From Gordonia zhaorongruii (lineage in GTDB: Bacteria > Actinomycetota > Actinomycetes > Mycobacteriales > Mycobacteriaceae), in NCBI RefSeq assembly GCF_007559005.1, contig NZ_CP041763.1:2512463-2576462 (forward strand): DNA of 64,000 nt. The letters are read 5' to 3'. Within the stretch, counting starts at the first letter, position 1; every line of letters begins with the position of its first letter. Shown piece by piece: positions 15,801 to 27,900 of this stretch. The notes beneath the pieces were generated by a model. It was not told the origin of the DNA. It saw only the letters and a program-made list of their open reading frames with translations, and ran no database searches. A program made the translations under genes and the position numbers.

Positions 15801-18800
15801 CGAACGGGATGTCTGCGTTCGCGAACGCCTCGACGTCGGCAGCGTGCGTGCGTGCGAGAACATCGCGGAACTGCGCGGACGGATCGATGCCGGTACGCAG
15901 AGTCAACATGTTGACGAACATGCCCACCAGGGGATCGAGGAGCGGGTCGCCTCGGCCCGCGATGGGCGAACCGACTGCGACATCATCCTGTCCGCTCAGT
16001 CGTGAGAGCAGCACGGCGAGCGCGCTGTGCACGGTGATGAAGGAGGTGGTTCGCGCACTGGTTGCGAGGTCGTTGATACCCGCCACTACGTCGGCGGGGA
16101 TCTCGAACTCGACCGACGATCCCCGGCCACTCGCGATCGCCGGCCGCGGCCGGTCCGTCGGGAGATCGATGACCGCGGGAAGTCCGTTCAGTCGCTCCTT
16201 CCAGTACGCGAGCTGACGACCGACCACCGAGTCCTCTTGGTCGGGATCGCCGAGCACGGTGCGCTGCCAGATCGCGAAATCCGCGATCTGGACCTCGAGA
16301 GGCGCGAAGGCAGGCTCGTGACCCTCCGTTCGAGCGAAGTAGGCGGTGATGAGGTCACCGACGAGCGGCGCTGTCGATTCGCCGTCTGCGGCGATGTGAT
16401 GTGCGACGACGGCCAGAACGTACTCGCCTTCGGCGACCTCCCAGAGGCGGGCGCGCAACGGGTACGCGTGCTCCAGGTTGAACCCGGTGGCCACGGCGTC
16501 TTCGATTCCGGCCTGCCCGTCGACGATCGCCCAGTCGACTTGCTCCGCGGCATCCGCCGCAGGGGCGATCCGCTGATACGGCGATCCATCGCGCTGGGGG
16601 AACGTGGTGCGCAGCACCTCATGCCGCACCACCAGGTCCCCGATCGCAGCCCGTAGGGCCGGAACGTCCAGGGCGCCGGTCAGCTTCAGGACTGCCGGAA
16701 TGTTGTACATCCCGGAAGCGGAGTTGAGCTGGTTGATGACCCACATCCGCTGCTGCGCGAACGACAGCGGGATCGTCTCGGGCCGCGGTTGCACCCTGGT
16801 CACCGGTGGCAGACCCGCTGCCCGCCCGGCCGTCGCGGCGACGAGTTCGCGGACACTCGGTGATTCGAACACGTCCCGAACCGAGACGTCGGCGCCGAGT
16901 GCGTCGCCCGCCCGAGCGGCGAGTCGCATCGCCGACAACGAGTTGCCGCCGAGATCGAAGAAGCTGTCCGTCACACCGATCCGGTCCACACCGAGCACGT
17001 CGGCGAACGCTCCGGCGACGGCCTCTTCCTCCGTCGTCTCCGGTGCGACGAATTCACCGGCCGAGAACTCCGGAGCAGGCAGGGACTTGCGGTCGATCTT
17101 GCCTGCGCTGTTGAGTGGGATCTCGTCGAGTGGCATCCACACCGTGGGGCGCATGTACTCCGGCAGCGGCGCTGCGATAGCCGCGCGAACCACGTCCAGG
17201 TCGAGGACTTCTCCCGGTGCACCTGCCACGTAGGCAACGAGGTGCTCGCCGCCGTCCGGCGCCTGCGCGACCGTCACCGACGTATGAACGACGCCGGGGG
17301 CCTGCGCTATCGCCGCCTCGATCTCACCGAGCTCGATGCGCTGACCGCGCAGCTTCACCTGGAAGTCGGTGCGGCCGAGGTACTCGAGTTCCCCGGCCTG
17401 GTTGCGACGCACCAGATCTCCGGTGCGGTACATCCGGGTGCCTGCCGGACCGAAGGGATCCGCGAGGAACCGGTCTGACGTCAGGTCGGGACGGTCGGCG
17501 TATCCACGCGCCAGCTGCACGCCTCCCACGTAGAGCTCCCCGGGTACCCCCGCGGCGACCGGATTCAACCGGCCGTCGAGAACGTACGCCGCCGAGTTCC
17601 ACACCGGCACGCCGATCGGCACGGTGTCGCCGATCTCGTCGAGTCGCTGATAGGTGATCTCGACGGCAGCCTCGGTAGGCCCGTACAGGTTGTAGAGCAC
17701 GGCGTTCGGCATAGCCGCACGAGTCTCTGCCGCCACGGCAGGCGGCAGCGCCTCGCCCGTGGTGGAGATGATCCGCACACGATCCAGCCGCGCCAACCTC
17801 TCCGGCCCGGCCAATTCGAGGAACACCGAGAGCATCGACGGAACGAAGTGCACCATCGTCGCACCGGAATCGGCGATCAGATCCGCCATGTACACCGGAT
17901 CGAGGTGACCGTCGGGTTCGGCGATCAGCAACCGCGACCCCTGCATCAGCGGTGCGAACAGCTCGGCGACTGAGCAGTCGAACGTGTACGGAGTCTTGAG
18001 GACAACCAGGTCGTCGCCGTCGATCGGCAGCTCGTCCAGTCCCCAGCGGAGCCGGTTGACCACTGCCTCGTGCGGCAAGGTGACGCCCTTCGGCCGACCC
18101 GTCGAACCGGAGGTGAAGATCGTGTACGCCGCATGATCAGGACGCAGTGCTCCGATCCGCTCGCCGTCGGTCACCGGCCCGACCGACAGGTCCACGGGCG
18201 AGCCGGCGTCGACCGACAACACCCGAACCGATTCGCCCAGACCTGCGATCGGGTCCGGCGTCGGCTCGCCGGCGTGAACGAGCGCGATCTTCGCACCCGC
18301 GGTCGACATCATGTAGTCCACGCGGTCAGCAGGAGTAGCGGTATCGACGGGAACGTACTGACCGCCGGCAGCCACTACCGCATGAACCGCGACCATCAGC
18401 TCCACCGAGCGCGGAATACACACCACCACAGCGATGTCGGGCCCAACACCCGCACGGATCAGCTCACGGGCAAGAACATTCACCCTGGCGCCGAACTCAC
18501 CGTATGTCACGGCCCGATCCTGGAATACCAGAGCATTCTCGTCGGCATGAGCGGCCACGCTGTCGGACAGAGCCGAAGCGAGCGTTTCCGCCCGCACATG
18601 ACGATCCTCGCCCGTTTCCAACGCGCGCAGCGCCGAGATCTCCCCGGTATCGAGCAGCGGGACGTCGCCGACAGCCACATCGACATCGGCTGTCAGTCCG
18701 GCGAGCAGATCGACGAAACGCTCGGCGAGGGCGCGTGCGGTCGACTCATCGAACAAGTCGGTTGCGAAGATGACGGCTCCCTGCCAATCGCCATCCGGTG

Positions 18801-21800
18801 CCGAGTTCACCATGAACGTCAGGTCCACTTGGGCAGGAGACGTTTCGGTCTCCACGCCCGAGAACACGAGGTCGCCGACCGGAATCTCGACCGAGTGCGC
18901 TGCGGCACCGGGGTCCAGTGTCAGCATCACCTGGGCGAGCGGGGCGAACGCCTCACTGCGCACCGGGTTCACCGCATCGACGACCGTCTCGAACGGCACG
19001 TCGGCGTTCTCGAAGGCCGCCAGCGCATCGGACCGAGTGCGTGCGACGAGCTCGGCGAAGGTCTCGCCGAGCTCCACCCGACTCCTCAGCACCAGGGTGT
19101 TCACGAACATGCCGATGACCGCATCCAGTTCCTGACCGCCTCGGCCGGCAACTGGAGTCGCGATGGTGACATCGTCGGTCGCCGACATGCGGGCGAGCAG
19201 GGTGGCCAGGGCCGCGTTCAGCACCATGAACGGCGTTGCGCCGGTCAGCCCCGCGACTGCACCGATCCGGTCGGCGACGTCGGCGGGAACAGTGAATTCA
19301 GCAGCCCCGCCCTGCCCGGAGGCCACCTTGGGACGCGTGCGGTCGTACGGCAGTTCCAGCAGATCGGGAATGCCGCCGAGCGCCTCACGCCAGTAGTCGA
19401 GCTGGCGACCGGCCACCGAGGCCGGGTCGTCGGGTGATCCGAGAACCTGGTGCTGCCAGATCGCGTAATCGGCGAACTGGACGTCGAGCGGAACGAACTC
19501 CGGGGCCAGGCCACCACGGCGTGAGATGTAGGCGGCCACCAGGTCGCCGATCAACGGCCGCAGCGATTCACCATCGGCGGCGATGTGGTGGATGACGATC
19601 GCGAGCACGTGCTCGTCGGCGCTGACCGGCCAGATCCGCACACGGATCGGCCAGTCCTGGGACAGGTCGAATCCGGTGGTCACTGCGGCCTCGATGTCGG
19701 CCATGGAGGCGGCGAGTCCCCAGTCGAACTGCCCGGTCACCGAGTCCGGAGCCGCGATCACCTGGCTGGGTACGCCGTCCACGGACGGGAAGCTGGTGCG
19801 AAGCACTTCGTGACGAGCGACGACGTCGGTGAACGCCGTGCGGAGCGCTTCCAGATCGAGTGGCCCGGTCAGGCGCAGGACATTCGGCAGATTGTAGGTG
19901 CTGTTGTCCGGTTCGAAGCGGTTGATGAACCACATGCGCTGCTGCGCGAACGAGAGCGGGATGTGGTTCGGGCGAGGCACGACCGGCGTGACCGGAGGCA
20001 GCGCCGGGCTCCGGCCGGCTGAGGCCGCCACGATCTCGCGGACCGTCGTCGCATCGAACACATCGCGGATACGGATCTCCGCGCCGAGGGCTGCTGATGT
20101 CCGGGAGGCGAGTCGGGCCGCGTTGAGCGAGGTTCCGCCCAGATCGAAGAACGACTCGGTGACGCTCACTCGGTCGAGCCCGAGAATGTCCCCGAACACG
20201 GCCGCGACGAGTTCCTCGTCCCGGTTCGCGGGTCCCACGTATTCGAGTTCGGTGATCACGGGTTCGGGCAGGTTCTTCCGGTCCACCTTGCCCGCCGCGT
20301 TCACCGGCATGTCGTCGAGCAGCATCCAGATGGCGGGGCGCATGAACTGGAGCAGGTGCTCGGATGCGAACTCCCGCAGATCCGTCTCGGTGGTGTCGGA
20401 TTGCGCGGTCACATACGCGACGAGGCTCTGGCCTCCGGCCGACATGTCCACGACTTCGGCGGCCACTTCGCGGACGCCGGGCGCCGCGGCGATCACGGCT
20501 TCGATCTCGCCGAGCTCGATGCGTTGCCCGCGCAGTTTCACCTGGAAGTCGATGCGGCCCAGGTACTCGATCTGTCCGTCGGCGGCCCAGCGCACCACGT
20601 CGCCGGTCCGGTACATGCGGTATCCGGGAGGACCGGTCGGGTCGGCGACGAAGCGTTCGGCGGTGAGGCCGGTGCGTCCGGTGTACCCACGCGCGATCTG
20701 ACTTCCACCGAGGTACAGCTCTCCCGGTACGCCTACCGGGACCGGTCGCAGCCTGGCATCGAGGATCTGCGCGGTGGTGTGCAGGGTCGGACGGCCGATC
20801 GGCACGGTCTGAGCGTCCGGACCGATCTCAGCGATGGTCGAGTAGACGATGGTCTCGGTTGGGCCGTACTGGTTGTGCAGCTGCGACTGCGGCCACACGC
20901 GGTGCATGGCCTCGGCCAGCGCCGGCGCCAGCGCTTCACCACCCAACTGCACGGTGCGGATCGACCGCATGGTGGCGAGTTCGTCGTCCGAGAGCTCGGT
21001 GAGCATCAACGCCAGCATCGACGGAACGACCATGATCGACGTCACCCGGTGGCGCTCCACGTAAGCACGCATGGCCCACGGGTCGCGCTGTTCCCCTGAC
21101 CCGACCAGCACGAGCTTTCCGGCGCTGATCGCAGGTCGGAACAAGTCCAGAACGGATGGGTCGAACGTGAAGTCGAGGACGGCGAGGACCACGTCGTCCG
21201 CAGTGAACGAATGATCGTGGTGATCGGCGTGCAGCATCGCCATCGCCGCACTGTGCGAGACGGTGACGCCCTTGGGCCGCCCGGTGGAACCGGAGGTGAA
21301 GATCGTGTACATCGCATCGTCCACGTGGAGAGGTGCGATGCGCTCGGTATCGGTGATCCCCGAGGTGTCGCCGACGATGGGTGCGGATGCATCCATCTCG
21401 AGGATTCGCATCGCCGGATCTGCCCAGTCGGCGGTGTCGGGCGCGTACGCCGACACCAGGACGACCTGCACACGGGCAGTGTCGGCGATGTAGCGCGCTC
21501 GTTCTGCCGGTGCGTCGACGGCGACGGGAACGTAATGCCCGCCTGCGGTGATGACCGCGTGCGCGGCCAGCACCATCTCCAGCGAACGCGGGACCGACAC
21601 TGCTACCGCGACGTCCGGCCCCACGCCGAGCTCGATCAGCTGACGGGCCAGCACGTTCGTCCGATCGGCGAGCTCGCGATAGTCGATCGCGCGATCGCCG
21701 TCGACCACCGCGGTGCGATGCATTGAGCCCCACTCGAAATGCTCGAGCAGGCCTGCGAGTGTTCCGGTCCCGTCAGGGCGATCCCGGAATGTGTGGATGC

Positions 21801-24800
21801 CTGCCCACTCGGCGATCTGCTCCGACTCGGAATCACTCAGCAACTCGATGTCGCCGACGAGCGCATCCGAGTCGGTGACGGCGACAGAAAGAACGCGGGT
21901 GAGCCGCTCTGCGGTCGACTTCACGGTCGACTCGTCGAAGAGGTCGGTGGCGTACACCACCGACCCGGTCCAGGATTCCCCCGCCTGAGCGGTGCTGACG
22001 CCGAACAGCAGGTCGACCTTGGCGATGACCGGGCCGCTGTCGAACGGCTCGACCGTCAGTTGATCCTGCAGATCGACGGCGCCTTCACCGGTCGCTCCGT
22101 CCTCAACGGACAGCCATACCTGGGCCAGTGGCGCGAAGGCTTCACTGCGCACCGGATCGACGGCGTCGACGACTGTCTCGAAGGGCGCATCCGCGTGTGC
22201 GAACGCCGCGAGGTCGGTGTTCCGAATCGCCGCGAGGTGTTCCGCGAAAGAATCGGCGGTATCCACCTTCGTGCGCAGGACCACTGTGTTGACGAACATG
22301 CCCACCAGGGGGTCGAGCGCGCGCTGCCCGCGCCCGGCGAACGGTGCGCCGATCGCGAGGTCTTCGCTGTTCGACAACCTGCCGAGAACCACAGCCAGTG
22401 CCGCGTGCACCACCATGTACGGGGTCACTCCGTGACGAGCCGCCAATCGAGTGATGCCGTCGGCGACGTGTCCGGGGATGGTGAAGTCGGTCTGCGCACC
22501 GCGACCTGTCGCGGTCTGCGGCCGGACGCGGTCGGACGGAAGGTCCAGCACGTCGGGAAGCCCGGCGAGTTGTTCCCGCCAGTAGGCGAGCTGTGTCCCC
22601 ACTACCGATTCCGGATCCTCCGGCGAGCCGAGCACGTCGTGCTGCCAGATGGCGAAGTCTGCGTAATCCACCTCGAGCGGAACGAAGACCGGCGCCTCGC
22701 CGGCGCTGCGGGCCGTGTACGCGGTGATCAGGTCACCGACGAGTGGCGCGAAGGACTGCCCGTCGGATGCGATGTGGTGCATCACGACGGCGAGGACGTA
22801 ATCGTCCGGCGATGCCTCCCAGATCCGCACTCGAATGGGCCACTCTGTCGCGAGCGCGAAACCTTGAGTGACGGCCTCCTCGATCGCTTCCTGTGAACCC
22901 ACATGACGCCAGTCGAGGTGATGTTCGATGTCCTCGACGGCGTTGATCATCTGGAACGGCTGACCGTCGAGGTCGGGGAAGGTGGTCCGCAACGGCTCGT
23001 GGCGGGCGACCACGTCGCCGACCGCCGAACGAAGTGCCACCACGTCCAACGCTCCGGTGATACGTAGAACAACCGGAATGTTGTACATGCCGGTCGTCGG
23101 ATCGAACCGGTTGATGAACCACATCCGCTGCTGGGCGAATGACAGCGGAATCATCGTCGGACGGTGACCGGATCGCTGTACCTGTGGCAATGCAGCTGCA
23201 CGTCCGGACACCGTCGCCACGAGCTCGCGGACGCTGGGAGCGTCGAAGACGTCCTTCACGGTGACGTGCACGCCGAGTTCGTCGGAGACGCGCGCCGCGA
23301 TCCTGGTTGCGGCCAACGAGTTTCCGCCGAGGTTGAAGAACGACTCGGTCACGCTGGCACGGTCGAGACCCAGTAGATCGGCGAACAGCTTGGCGACGGC
23401 GTGTTCGTCCGACGTTTCCGGTGCGACGTACTCGACGGCCTCGAATACCGGAGCGGGCAGCGCCCGCCGATCGACTTTTCCTGCGGTACCGAGTGGCATC
23501 TCAGCGAGCTGCACCCACGTCGTGGGGCGCATGTACTCGGGTAGGCGCTGCGCGACGCTGTCTGCGAGGAGTTCGGTATCGACGCTGTCCGGTGCGACAT
23601 AGCCGACGAGTTGGTCGCCTCCCGGTGAGGTCACGACCGTCGCTGCAGAATGCACCACCCCGGGCGCAGCGGCGATCGCCGCTTCGACTTCACCGAGTTC
23701 GATTCGCTGGCCGCGCAGCTTGACCTGGAAGTCAGTGCGGCCCAGGTACTCGATCTCACCCGCCTTGTTCCATCGGACCAGGTCGCCGGTCCGGTACAGA
23801 CGCGATCCGGGTTCGTCGAACGGGTCGGCGATGAAGCGTTCCGCGGTGAGATCGCTCCGAGACGCGTACCCCCGTGCGAGATGCACCCCGCCGAGGTACA
23901 ACTCACCTGGCACGCCTGCAGGGACCATCGTCAATGAGTGATCCAGGATGTAAGCCGTGACACGGCTGGTCGGTTTCCCGATCGGGATGGACGCCTCGTC
24001 CGGCCGGGCCCGGTGCACGGTGACGTCGATCGACGCCTCGGCAGGCCCGTACTGGTTCAGAAGTCGGACGGTCGGCAGCTTCTCGAACAGCGACCGTGCG
24101 CTCGCTGGAGTCAGCACGTCACCGCCGGTCACCACGAGACGGAGCGAGTTCAGCTCGGCGAGCCGATCCCCCAGAACCTCGCTGAACGCCGCCAACATCG
24201 GGGGGACGAAATGAAGCATGCTCACCGAGTGCTGACGGATGAGCTCCGCGATGTGCACCGGATCGCCGTGCCGGTCAGGTTCTGCGATGACCATCGTGGC
24301 ACCGGCCGCGATCGGGAGGAGGATCTCACGAACCGCCACATCGAAGGTGATCGGTGACTTGTACAGAAAGACGTCATGACCGGTGATTCCGTACTGCCTG
24401 CGATCGGTCTCCAGGCGATTTGCGACACCTGCATGCGTCACGACCACAGCTTTGGGACGGCCGGTGGAGCCGGAGGTGAACAGGGTGAATGCAGTGTTCT
24501 CAGACCGGATCGGTGACGTGCGCTCGGTGTCGGTGACGGGAGGATGCTGCCCGGCCTCATGGACGCAATCCACGGATACGATCTGCGCAATACGCGAATA
24601 CCTCGATTCCGCAGCATCTGGACTGCCCCCGACCAGGACGAGCCGCGTACCAGCGGTCTCCGCCATGTACCGGGAACGATCGACGGGAAGGTTGGGATCC
24701 AACGGCACGAAATATCCGCCCGCATTGACCACTGCGTGCACCGCAACCACGAGTTCGACGGATCGGTCCATCTCGATTCCGACGCCCACCTCGGGGCCGA

Positions 24801-24966
24801 CTCCAAGCGCGATCAGCTCCCGCGTGAGGCGATTGACCAGCGCTCGGAATTCCTCACGGCCGACCGTTCGATCCTCGAAGACGATGACCGGCTTGTCCGA
24901 GGTCGTAGCCGAATCGCGGATGTCGCGCACTATTTGATGTCCCTCGCTTCTTGTCAGATCATTCAT
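12841..24966 (-). CDS. NRPS subunit 3: modules 10-13 with thioesterase
   Basis: 4041 residues, A-T-C-A-T-C-A-T-C-A-T-TE. Approximate layout: A10 20-520, T10 Ser about 547, C11 590-1030, A11 1045-1570, T11 1612, C12 1650-2090, A12 2110-2630, T12 2675, C13 2715-3160, A13 3170-3690, T13 3724, TE 3775-4041. Carrier motifs read LGGNSL (LGGTSL in T11). C domains carry HHIA(A/S)DG. The TE nucleophile is in GWSIGG (about 3857) with a late His in THHLGM. Hand-read specificity codes: A10 DVRHVGQID, A11 DPLMQGQVY, A12 DCAHSTLVE, A13 DALFAGLIG; none assigned to a substrate. The last equals A9 of subunit 2. The ATG at 24966 lies inside ATGAATGA, an 8-base overlap with subunit 2; an open frame continues to 25053. 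The protein starts directly with an A domain, so its first C domain sits on subunit 2. TE releases the linear or cyclised peptide. Confidence 0.95.
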   Translation of the reverse strand: MNDLTRSEGHQIVRDIRDSATTSDKPVIVFEDRTVGREEFRALVNRLTRELIALGVGPEVGVGIEMDRSVELVVAVHAVVNAGGYFVPLDPNLPVDRSRYMAETAGTRLVLVGGSPDAAESRYSRIAQIVSVDCVHEAGQHPPVTDTERTSPIRSENTAFTLFTSGSTGRPKAVVVTHAGVANRLETDRRQYGITGHDVFLYKSPITFDVAVREILLPIAAGATMVIAEPDRHGDPVHIAELIRQHSVSMLHFVPPMLAAFSEVLGDRLAELNSLRLVVTGGDVLTPASARSLFEKLPTVRLLNQYGPAEASIDVTVHRARPDEASIPIGKPTSRVTAYILDHSLTMVPAGVPGELYLGGVHLARGYASRSDLTAERFIADPFDEPGSRLYRTGDLVRWNKAGEIEYLGRTDFQVKLRGQRIELGEVEAAIAAAPGVVHSAATVVTSPGGDQLVGYVAPDSVDTELLADSVAQRLPEYMRPTTWVQLAEMPLGTAGKVDRRALPAPVFEAVEYVAPETSDEHAVAKLFADLLGLDRASVTESFFNLGGNSLAATRIAARVSDELGVHVTVKDVFDAPSVRELVATVSGRAAALPQVQRSGHRPTMIPLSFAQQRMWFINRFDPTTGMYNIPVVLRITGALDVVALRSAVGDVVARHEPLRTTFPDLDGQPFQMINAVEDIEHHLDWRHVGSQEAIEEAVTQGFALATEWPIRVRIWEASPDDYVLAVVMHHIASDGQSFAPLVGDLITAYTARSAGEAPVFVPLEVDYADFAIWQHDVLGSPEDPESVVGTQLAYWREQLAGLPDVLDLPSDRVRPQTATGRGAQTDFTIPGHVADGITRLAARHGVTPYMVVHAALAVVLGRLSNSEDLAIGAPFAGRGQRALDPLVGMFVNTVVLRTKVDTADSFAEHLAAIRNTDLAAFAHADAPFETVVDAVDPVRSEAFAPLAQVWLSVEDGATGEGAVDLQDQLTVEPFDSGPVIAKVDLLFGVSTAQAGESWTGSVVYATDLFDESTVKSTAERLTRVLSVAVTDSDALVGDIELLSDSESEQIAEWAGIHTFRDRPDGTGTLAGLLEHFEWGSMHRTAVVDGDRAIDYRELADRTNVLARQLIELGVGPDVAVAVSVPRSLEMVLAAHAVITAGGHYVPVAVDAPAERARYIADTARVQVVLVSAYAPDTADWADPAMRILEMDASAPIVGDTSGITDTERIAPLHVDDAMYTIFTSGSTGRPKGVTVSHSAAMAMLHADHHDHSFTADDVVLAVLDFTFDPSVLDLFRPAISAGKLVLVGSGEQRDPWAMRAYVERHRVTSIMVVPSMLALMLTELSDDELATMRSIRTVQLGGEALAPALAEAMHRVWPQSQLHNQYGPTETIVYSTIAEIGPDAQTVPIGRPTLHTTAQILDARLRPVPVGVPGELYLGGSQIARGYTGRTGLTAERFVADPTGPPGYRMYRTGDVVRWAADGQIEYLGRIDFQVKLRGQRIELGEIEAVIAAAPGVREVAAEVVDMSAGGQSLVAYVTAQSDTTETDLREFASEHLLQFMRPAIWMLLDDMPVNAAGKVDRKNLPEPVITELEYVGPANRDEELVAAVFGDILGLDRVSVTESFFDLGGTSLNAARLASRTSAALGAEIRIRDVFDATTVREIVAASAGRSPALPPVTPVVPRPNHIPLSFAQQRMWFINRFEPDNSTYNLPNVLRLTGPLDLEALRTAFTDVVARHEVLRTSFPSVDGVPSQVIAAPDSVTGQFDWGLAASMADIEAAVTTGFDLSQDWPIRVRIWPVSADEHVLAIVIHHIAADGESLRPLIGDLVAAYISRRGGLAPEFVPLDVQFADYAIWQHQVLGSPDDPASVAGRQLDYWREALGGIPDLLELPYDRTRPKVASGQGGAAEFTVPADVADRIGAVAGLTGATPFMVLNAALATLLARMSATDDVTIATPVAGRGGQELDAVIGMFVNTLVLRSRVELGETFAELVARTRSDALAAFENADVPFETVVDAVNPVRSEAFAPLAQVMLTLDPGAAAHSVEIPVGDLVFSGVETETSPAQVDLTFMVNSAPDGDWQGAVIFATDLFDESTARALAERFVDLLAGLTADVDVAVGDVPLLDTGEISALRALETGEDRHVRAETLASALSDSVAAHADENALVFQDRAVTYGEFGARVNVLARELIRAGVGPDIAVVVCIPRSVELMVAVHAVVAAGGQYVPVDTATPADRVDYMMSTAGAKIALVHAGEPTPDPIAGLGESVRVLSVDAGSPVDLSVGPVTDGERIGALRPDHAAYTIFTSGSTGRPKGVTLPHEAVVNRLRWGLDELPIDGDDLVVLKTPYTFDCSVAELFAPLMQGSRLLIAEPDGHLDPVYMADLIADSGATMVHFVPSMLSVFLELAGPERLARLDRVRIISTTGEALPPAVAAETRAAMPNAVLYNLYGPTEAAVEITYQRLDEIGDTVPIGVPVWNSAAYVLDGRLNPVAAGVPGELYVGGVQLARGYADRPDLTSDRFLADPFGPAGTRMYRTGDLVRRNQAGELEYLGRTDFQVKLRGQRIELGEIEAAIAQAPGVVHTSVTVAQAPDGGEHLVAYVAGAPGEVLDLDVVRAAIAAPLPEYMRPTVWMPLDEIPLNSAGKIDRKSLPAPEFSAGEFVAPETTEEEAVAGAFADVLGVDRIGVTDSFFDLGGNSLSAMRLAARAGDALGADVSVRDVFESPSVRELVAATAGRAAGLPPVTRVQPRPETIPLSFAQQRMWVINQLNSASGMYNIPAVLKLTGALDVPALRAAIGDLVVRHEVLRTTFPQRDGSPYQRIAPAADAAEQVDWAIVDGQAGIEDAVATGFNLEHAYPLRARLWEVAEGEYVLAVVAHHIAADGESTAPLVGDLITAYFARTEGHEPAFAPLEVQIADFAIWQRTVLGDPDQEDSVVGRQLAYWKERLNGLPAVIDLPTDRPRPAIASGRGSSVEFEIPADVVAGINDLATSARTTSFITVHSALAVLLSRLSGQDDVAVGSPIAGRGDPLLDPLVGMFVNMLTLRTGIDPSAQFRDVLARTHAADVEAFANADIPFEEIVDSLDVERSQAFAPLSQVWLTVGGEAANQDAPASGPLTVEPVDTENTPAKVDLHVHVATSPVGGWRGGILYATDLYDATTVRDLADRFVETLRALVDDPTIAVRDIDLGGTEGLVPVTTGDATPPVLLGDQFSAAARQAPERTAVVDGFGGSLSYADLDARSNRLARWLIERGIGPERPVALAIVRSVDLLTAIWAVAKTGGCYVPIDPDYPADRVTGMIEDSGAFLGLTTSRTGDLPSDGFAWVRLDHADVRAEVGAVSAAAVEHHELVAPIRPENLAYVIYTSGSTGRPKGVAVTHSGLANFAVQESQGLEAADGAVVLGFASPSFDASVLEYLLATANAGTLVYRTAEAVGGTDLENLIVEHQVTHTFLTPSVLATLDPQRVANLQSVAAGGEAVPQSIVDRWAPVTTIRNLYGPTETTIGITLSSPLTSDVPVRLGGPIGGVGLTVLDGRLHPTPIGVPGELYVSGPALSRGYLDRPGLTSDRFVANPHGRPGERMYRTGDVVRWQRTADGSLTLEYTGRSDDQVKLRGLRIELGEIESELARHPAVKSAVVVGIGGSVATALAAYVVPVDGTAFETDDLKSFVGRRLPTHMVPSSVTVLDALPLTPVGKLDKRALPEPVIEQAEFAAPATAAEQDVAQVFAEVLELNVSEVSATAGFFDLGGNSLAAARVVARLREALNTEVELAWLFEDATVRGLAGRITAGDANGLNSVLIPLRADGERSPLFCVHPAGGLAWFFGGFAPYLADRPIYGLQDPHVVADEPPVTDVADLAARYVDEIRTAYPEGPYNLLGWSIGGTLAFEMARQLNAAGQEVDYLGVMDASLVVEESAEPSAQTDSAASGAVTDVLGSWRDLFDLGDDVQADNAEQVAEIVREQIAGMGLLEEGQVQRIMTSFATAETMLEGYRPGNYEGDVHFFTATAEKSAPEEFRAAWHRYVEGSVINVDVPTHHLGMADAASVALIGPAIENALRVNGPAIPD

Positions 24967-27900
24967 GGCGACTGCCCTGTTCTCCGCCGTTAAGGAACTG
25001 CGTGATGGTCGACGCTGACGCAGCCCCCGTCGTATCACCCCGCGACCACTCAAGCAGTTGAGCCAATTCCACGTCGTCCACCAACGACGGTTCGCCCACG
25101 GATGCCGATGGCCTCGAGACCAGATCGTCGATCAATCCGGCGAGCCTCTCCATGAGCCTCTGCACCGTGCCGCCGTCGAACAGTTCAGTCGCGTAGATAA
25201 GCCGTAGTGTCCAGTCCCCGTTTCGGTTGGACACGACGGTCAGCGAGAGATCGTACTGCGCCGGCAATACGAGCGGTTCGACCGGAACCACCTGCAATGG
25301 TCCAACCGGGAACTCCGTATCGGTCGAGGTTTCGTCAACCAAAGTGATGATCACCTGTGCCAGCGGAGAGAAGGCTTGCGACCGCACCGGTTGCACCCGC
25401 TCGACGATCGCTTCGAATGGCACGTCTGAATGAGCGAATGCCTCCAGGTCGACCGAACGCACCTCGCTCAGCAGGTCGGCGAACGATGTCCGTGGATTGA
25501 CTTGTGTTCTCAGCACGAGTGTGTTGACGAACATGCCGACAAGTGACTCGATTGCGGCTTGCCCACGCCCGGCGATCGGGGTCGCTACCGTCACGTCGTC
25601 AGTCGCCGACAGCCGAGCCAGGAGCACGGCCAGCGCCGCGTGCACCACCATGAACGGAGTGACGCCCTGCTCGCGTGCCAGTGCGTCCACACGCGCTCCG
25701 ACCACCGCGTCAACCGGAACGCTCACCGTCGCGCCGTCGTGTGATGCCACGGCGGGCCGCGGTCGGTCCATCGGTAGGTCGAGCACACCCGGCGCACCCG
25801 CGAGCCGATCGGCCCAGTAATCGAGCTGACGACCGACCACCGATGTCGGATCGTCCGGTGCACCGAGTTCACTGCGCTGCCACAGTGCATAGTCGGCGAA
25901 CTGCACCTCGAGCGGTGCGAACGCCGGCGCACTGCCGGCCGACCGTGACAGGTAGGCGGTGACGATGTCGCCGATGAGCGGTCGCATCGACTCACCATCG
26001 CCGACGAGGTGGTGCAGTATCGCGACGAGGATGTACGCCTCATCGTCGGTACGCAGCAACCGAACACGGAACGGCGGAGCCGCCGCCACATCGAATCCCG
26101 TGCTGGAGGCGGCCACCAGGTCCGCTTCGTTCTCCACGATCTGCCAGTCGGGTTCGGCCACCGGCGAGCCGACCTCATGAACGTGTTGAGACGGCTTGCC
26201 GTCGAACGCCGGGAACGTGGTCCGGAGGATCTCGTGCCTGGCCACCACGTCGCGGACGGCTTGATAGAGAGCATCTACCTCGAGCGCACCGTCGAGTCGT
26301 ACTGCGATCGGGATGTTGTACGTCGCAGACTCTGGTTCGAGTTGGTTGATGAACCACATGCGCTGCTGGGCGAACGACAGCGGAATCCGGTCCGGTCGTG
26401 GTCGAACCGCGGTGATCGGCGGGAGAATCGCGGTGTCCGATCCACTCTCCACCCGCCGCGCAAGGCTCCGGACCGAATCGGAATCGAACACGTCCCGCAC
26501 AGTGACGGCCACGCCGAGCTGGTCCGACAAACGTGCCGCGAGGCGCGCCGCCGACAACGAATCTCCACCGAGATCGAAGAAGCTCGCCGTCACCGATACG
26601 TCGCTCTCGTCGATCGCGAGCACGGCTGCGATCACGTCGGCTACGGCACGCTCGGTTCCAGTGCCTGGAGCCACGAATTCGCCGGTCTCGATCACCGGTT
26701 CGGGCAGTGCTCGCTTATCGAGTTTGCCGACCGGCGTCAGCGGGAGTTCGTCGAGAACCGTGAACGACGACGGCACCATATGCGACGGCAGCCGTCGCGA
26801 CACATACGCCGTCAGATCCGCGATATCGACCGGCTGGTCGCCGACCACGACGTATGCCGCGAGCGCCGTCGCAACCGAACCGCCGACGCCCACGACGACT
26901 GCCGATTCGACGGTCTCGTACTCGTCCAGCACGGCTTCGATCTCGCCGAGTTCGATGCGGAGACCACGCAGCTTCACCTGGTCGTCAGACCGACCCGTGT
27001 ACTCGAGGGTGAGCCCACCGTCTGCATCCGGCGTCCACCGGACCACGTCACCGGTGCGGTACATCCGCGTACCTGCCGCACCGTGAGGGTTGGCCGTGAA
27101 GCGTTCCGACGTCAGCCCGGGACGGTCCAGGTACCCGCGCGAGAGCGCTCCGCCCGCGACGTACAGTTCGCCCGGCAAGCCGACTGGAACCGGACGGAGC
27201 CCGTCGTCGAGCACCATCAGGTCGACGCCGCCGATCGGCCCACCGAGTCGTACCGGAACTCCGGCCGACATCGGCGCGCTGATGGTGATGCCGATCGTCG
27301 TCTCAGTCGGGCCGTACAGGTTGTGCACACTCGTGACAGCCGACCACCGGTCGACCACCGTCTGCGGAACGGCTTCACCGCCCGCGGCGATCGACCGCAG
27401 GCTCGGCACCTCTGCCGGGTCGAGTGTCGAGAGCACCGATGGAGTGAGGAACGTGTGCGTCGCACCGGTCTCGGCGATGAACCGTTCGAGTGCCGGACCG
27501 CCGACGGCGTCTGCCGGCCGATACGCGAGCGTGCCCGAGTTCACGGTTGCGAGCAGGTACTCGAGAACGGAGGCGTCGAAACTGGGTGACGCGAACCCGA
27601 GCACCACTGACGCGTCGCAGGCGGCGAGTCGTTCGGACTCCTGCCGAGCGAAGTTCGCCAGACCCGAATGCGTCACGGCCACTCCCTTCGGACGGCCCGT
27701 GGAACCCGACGTGTAGATGATGTACGCGAGGTTCGACGCGGTGATCTTCCCGAGGCGCTCCCCTGCGCTGATCGCGGCGGCGGATTCGCCGGCGATCTGC
27801 GCTGCGGTGGGATCATCGTCGGTACGCACCCATTCGAATCCACGGGACGGAAGGTCGCCGGAAGCTGCGACGGCCAATCCGAGTGCGGCGCCCGAATCCT

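Noticed and set aside
24967..25053. Upstream start for NRPS subunit 3
   Set aside because: The 29 extra residues would be encoded within the end of subunit 2; the ATG in the ATGAATGA overlap is the natural coupled start.
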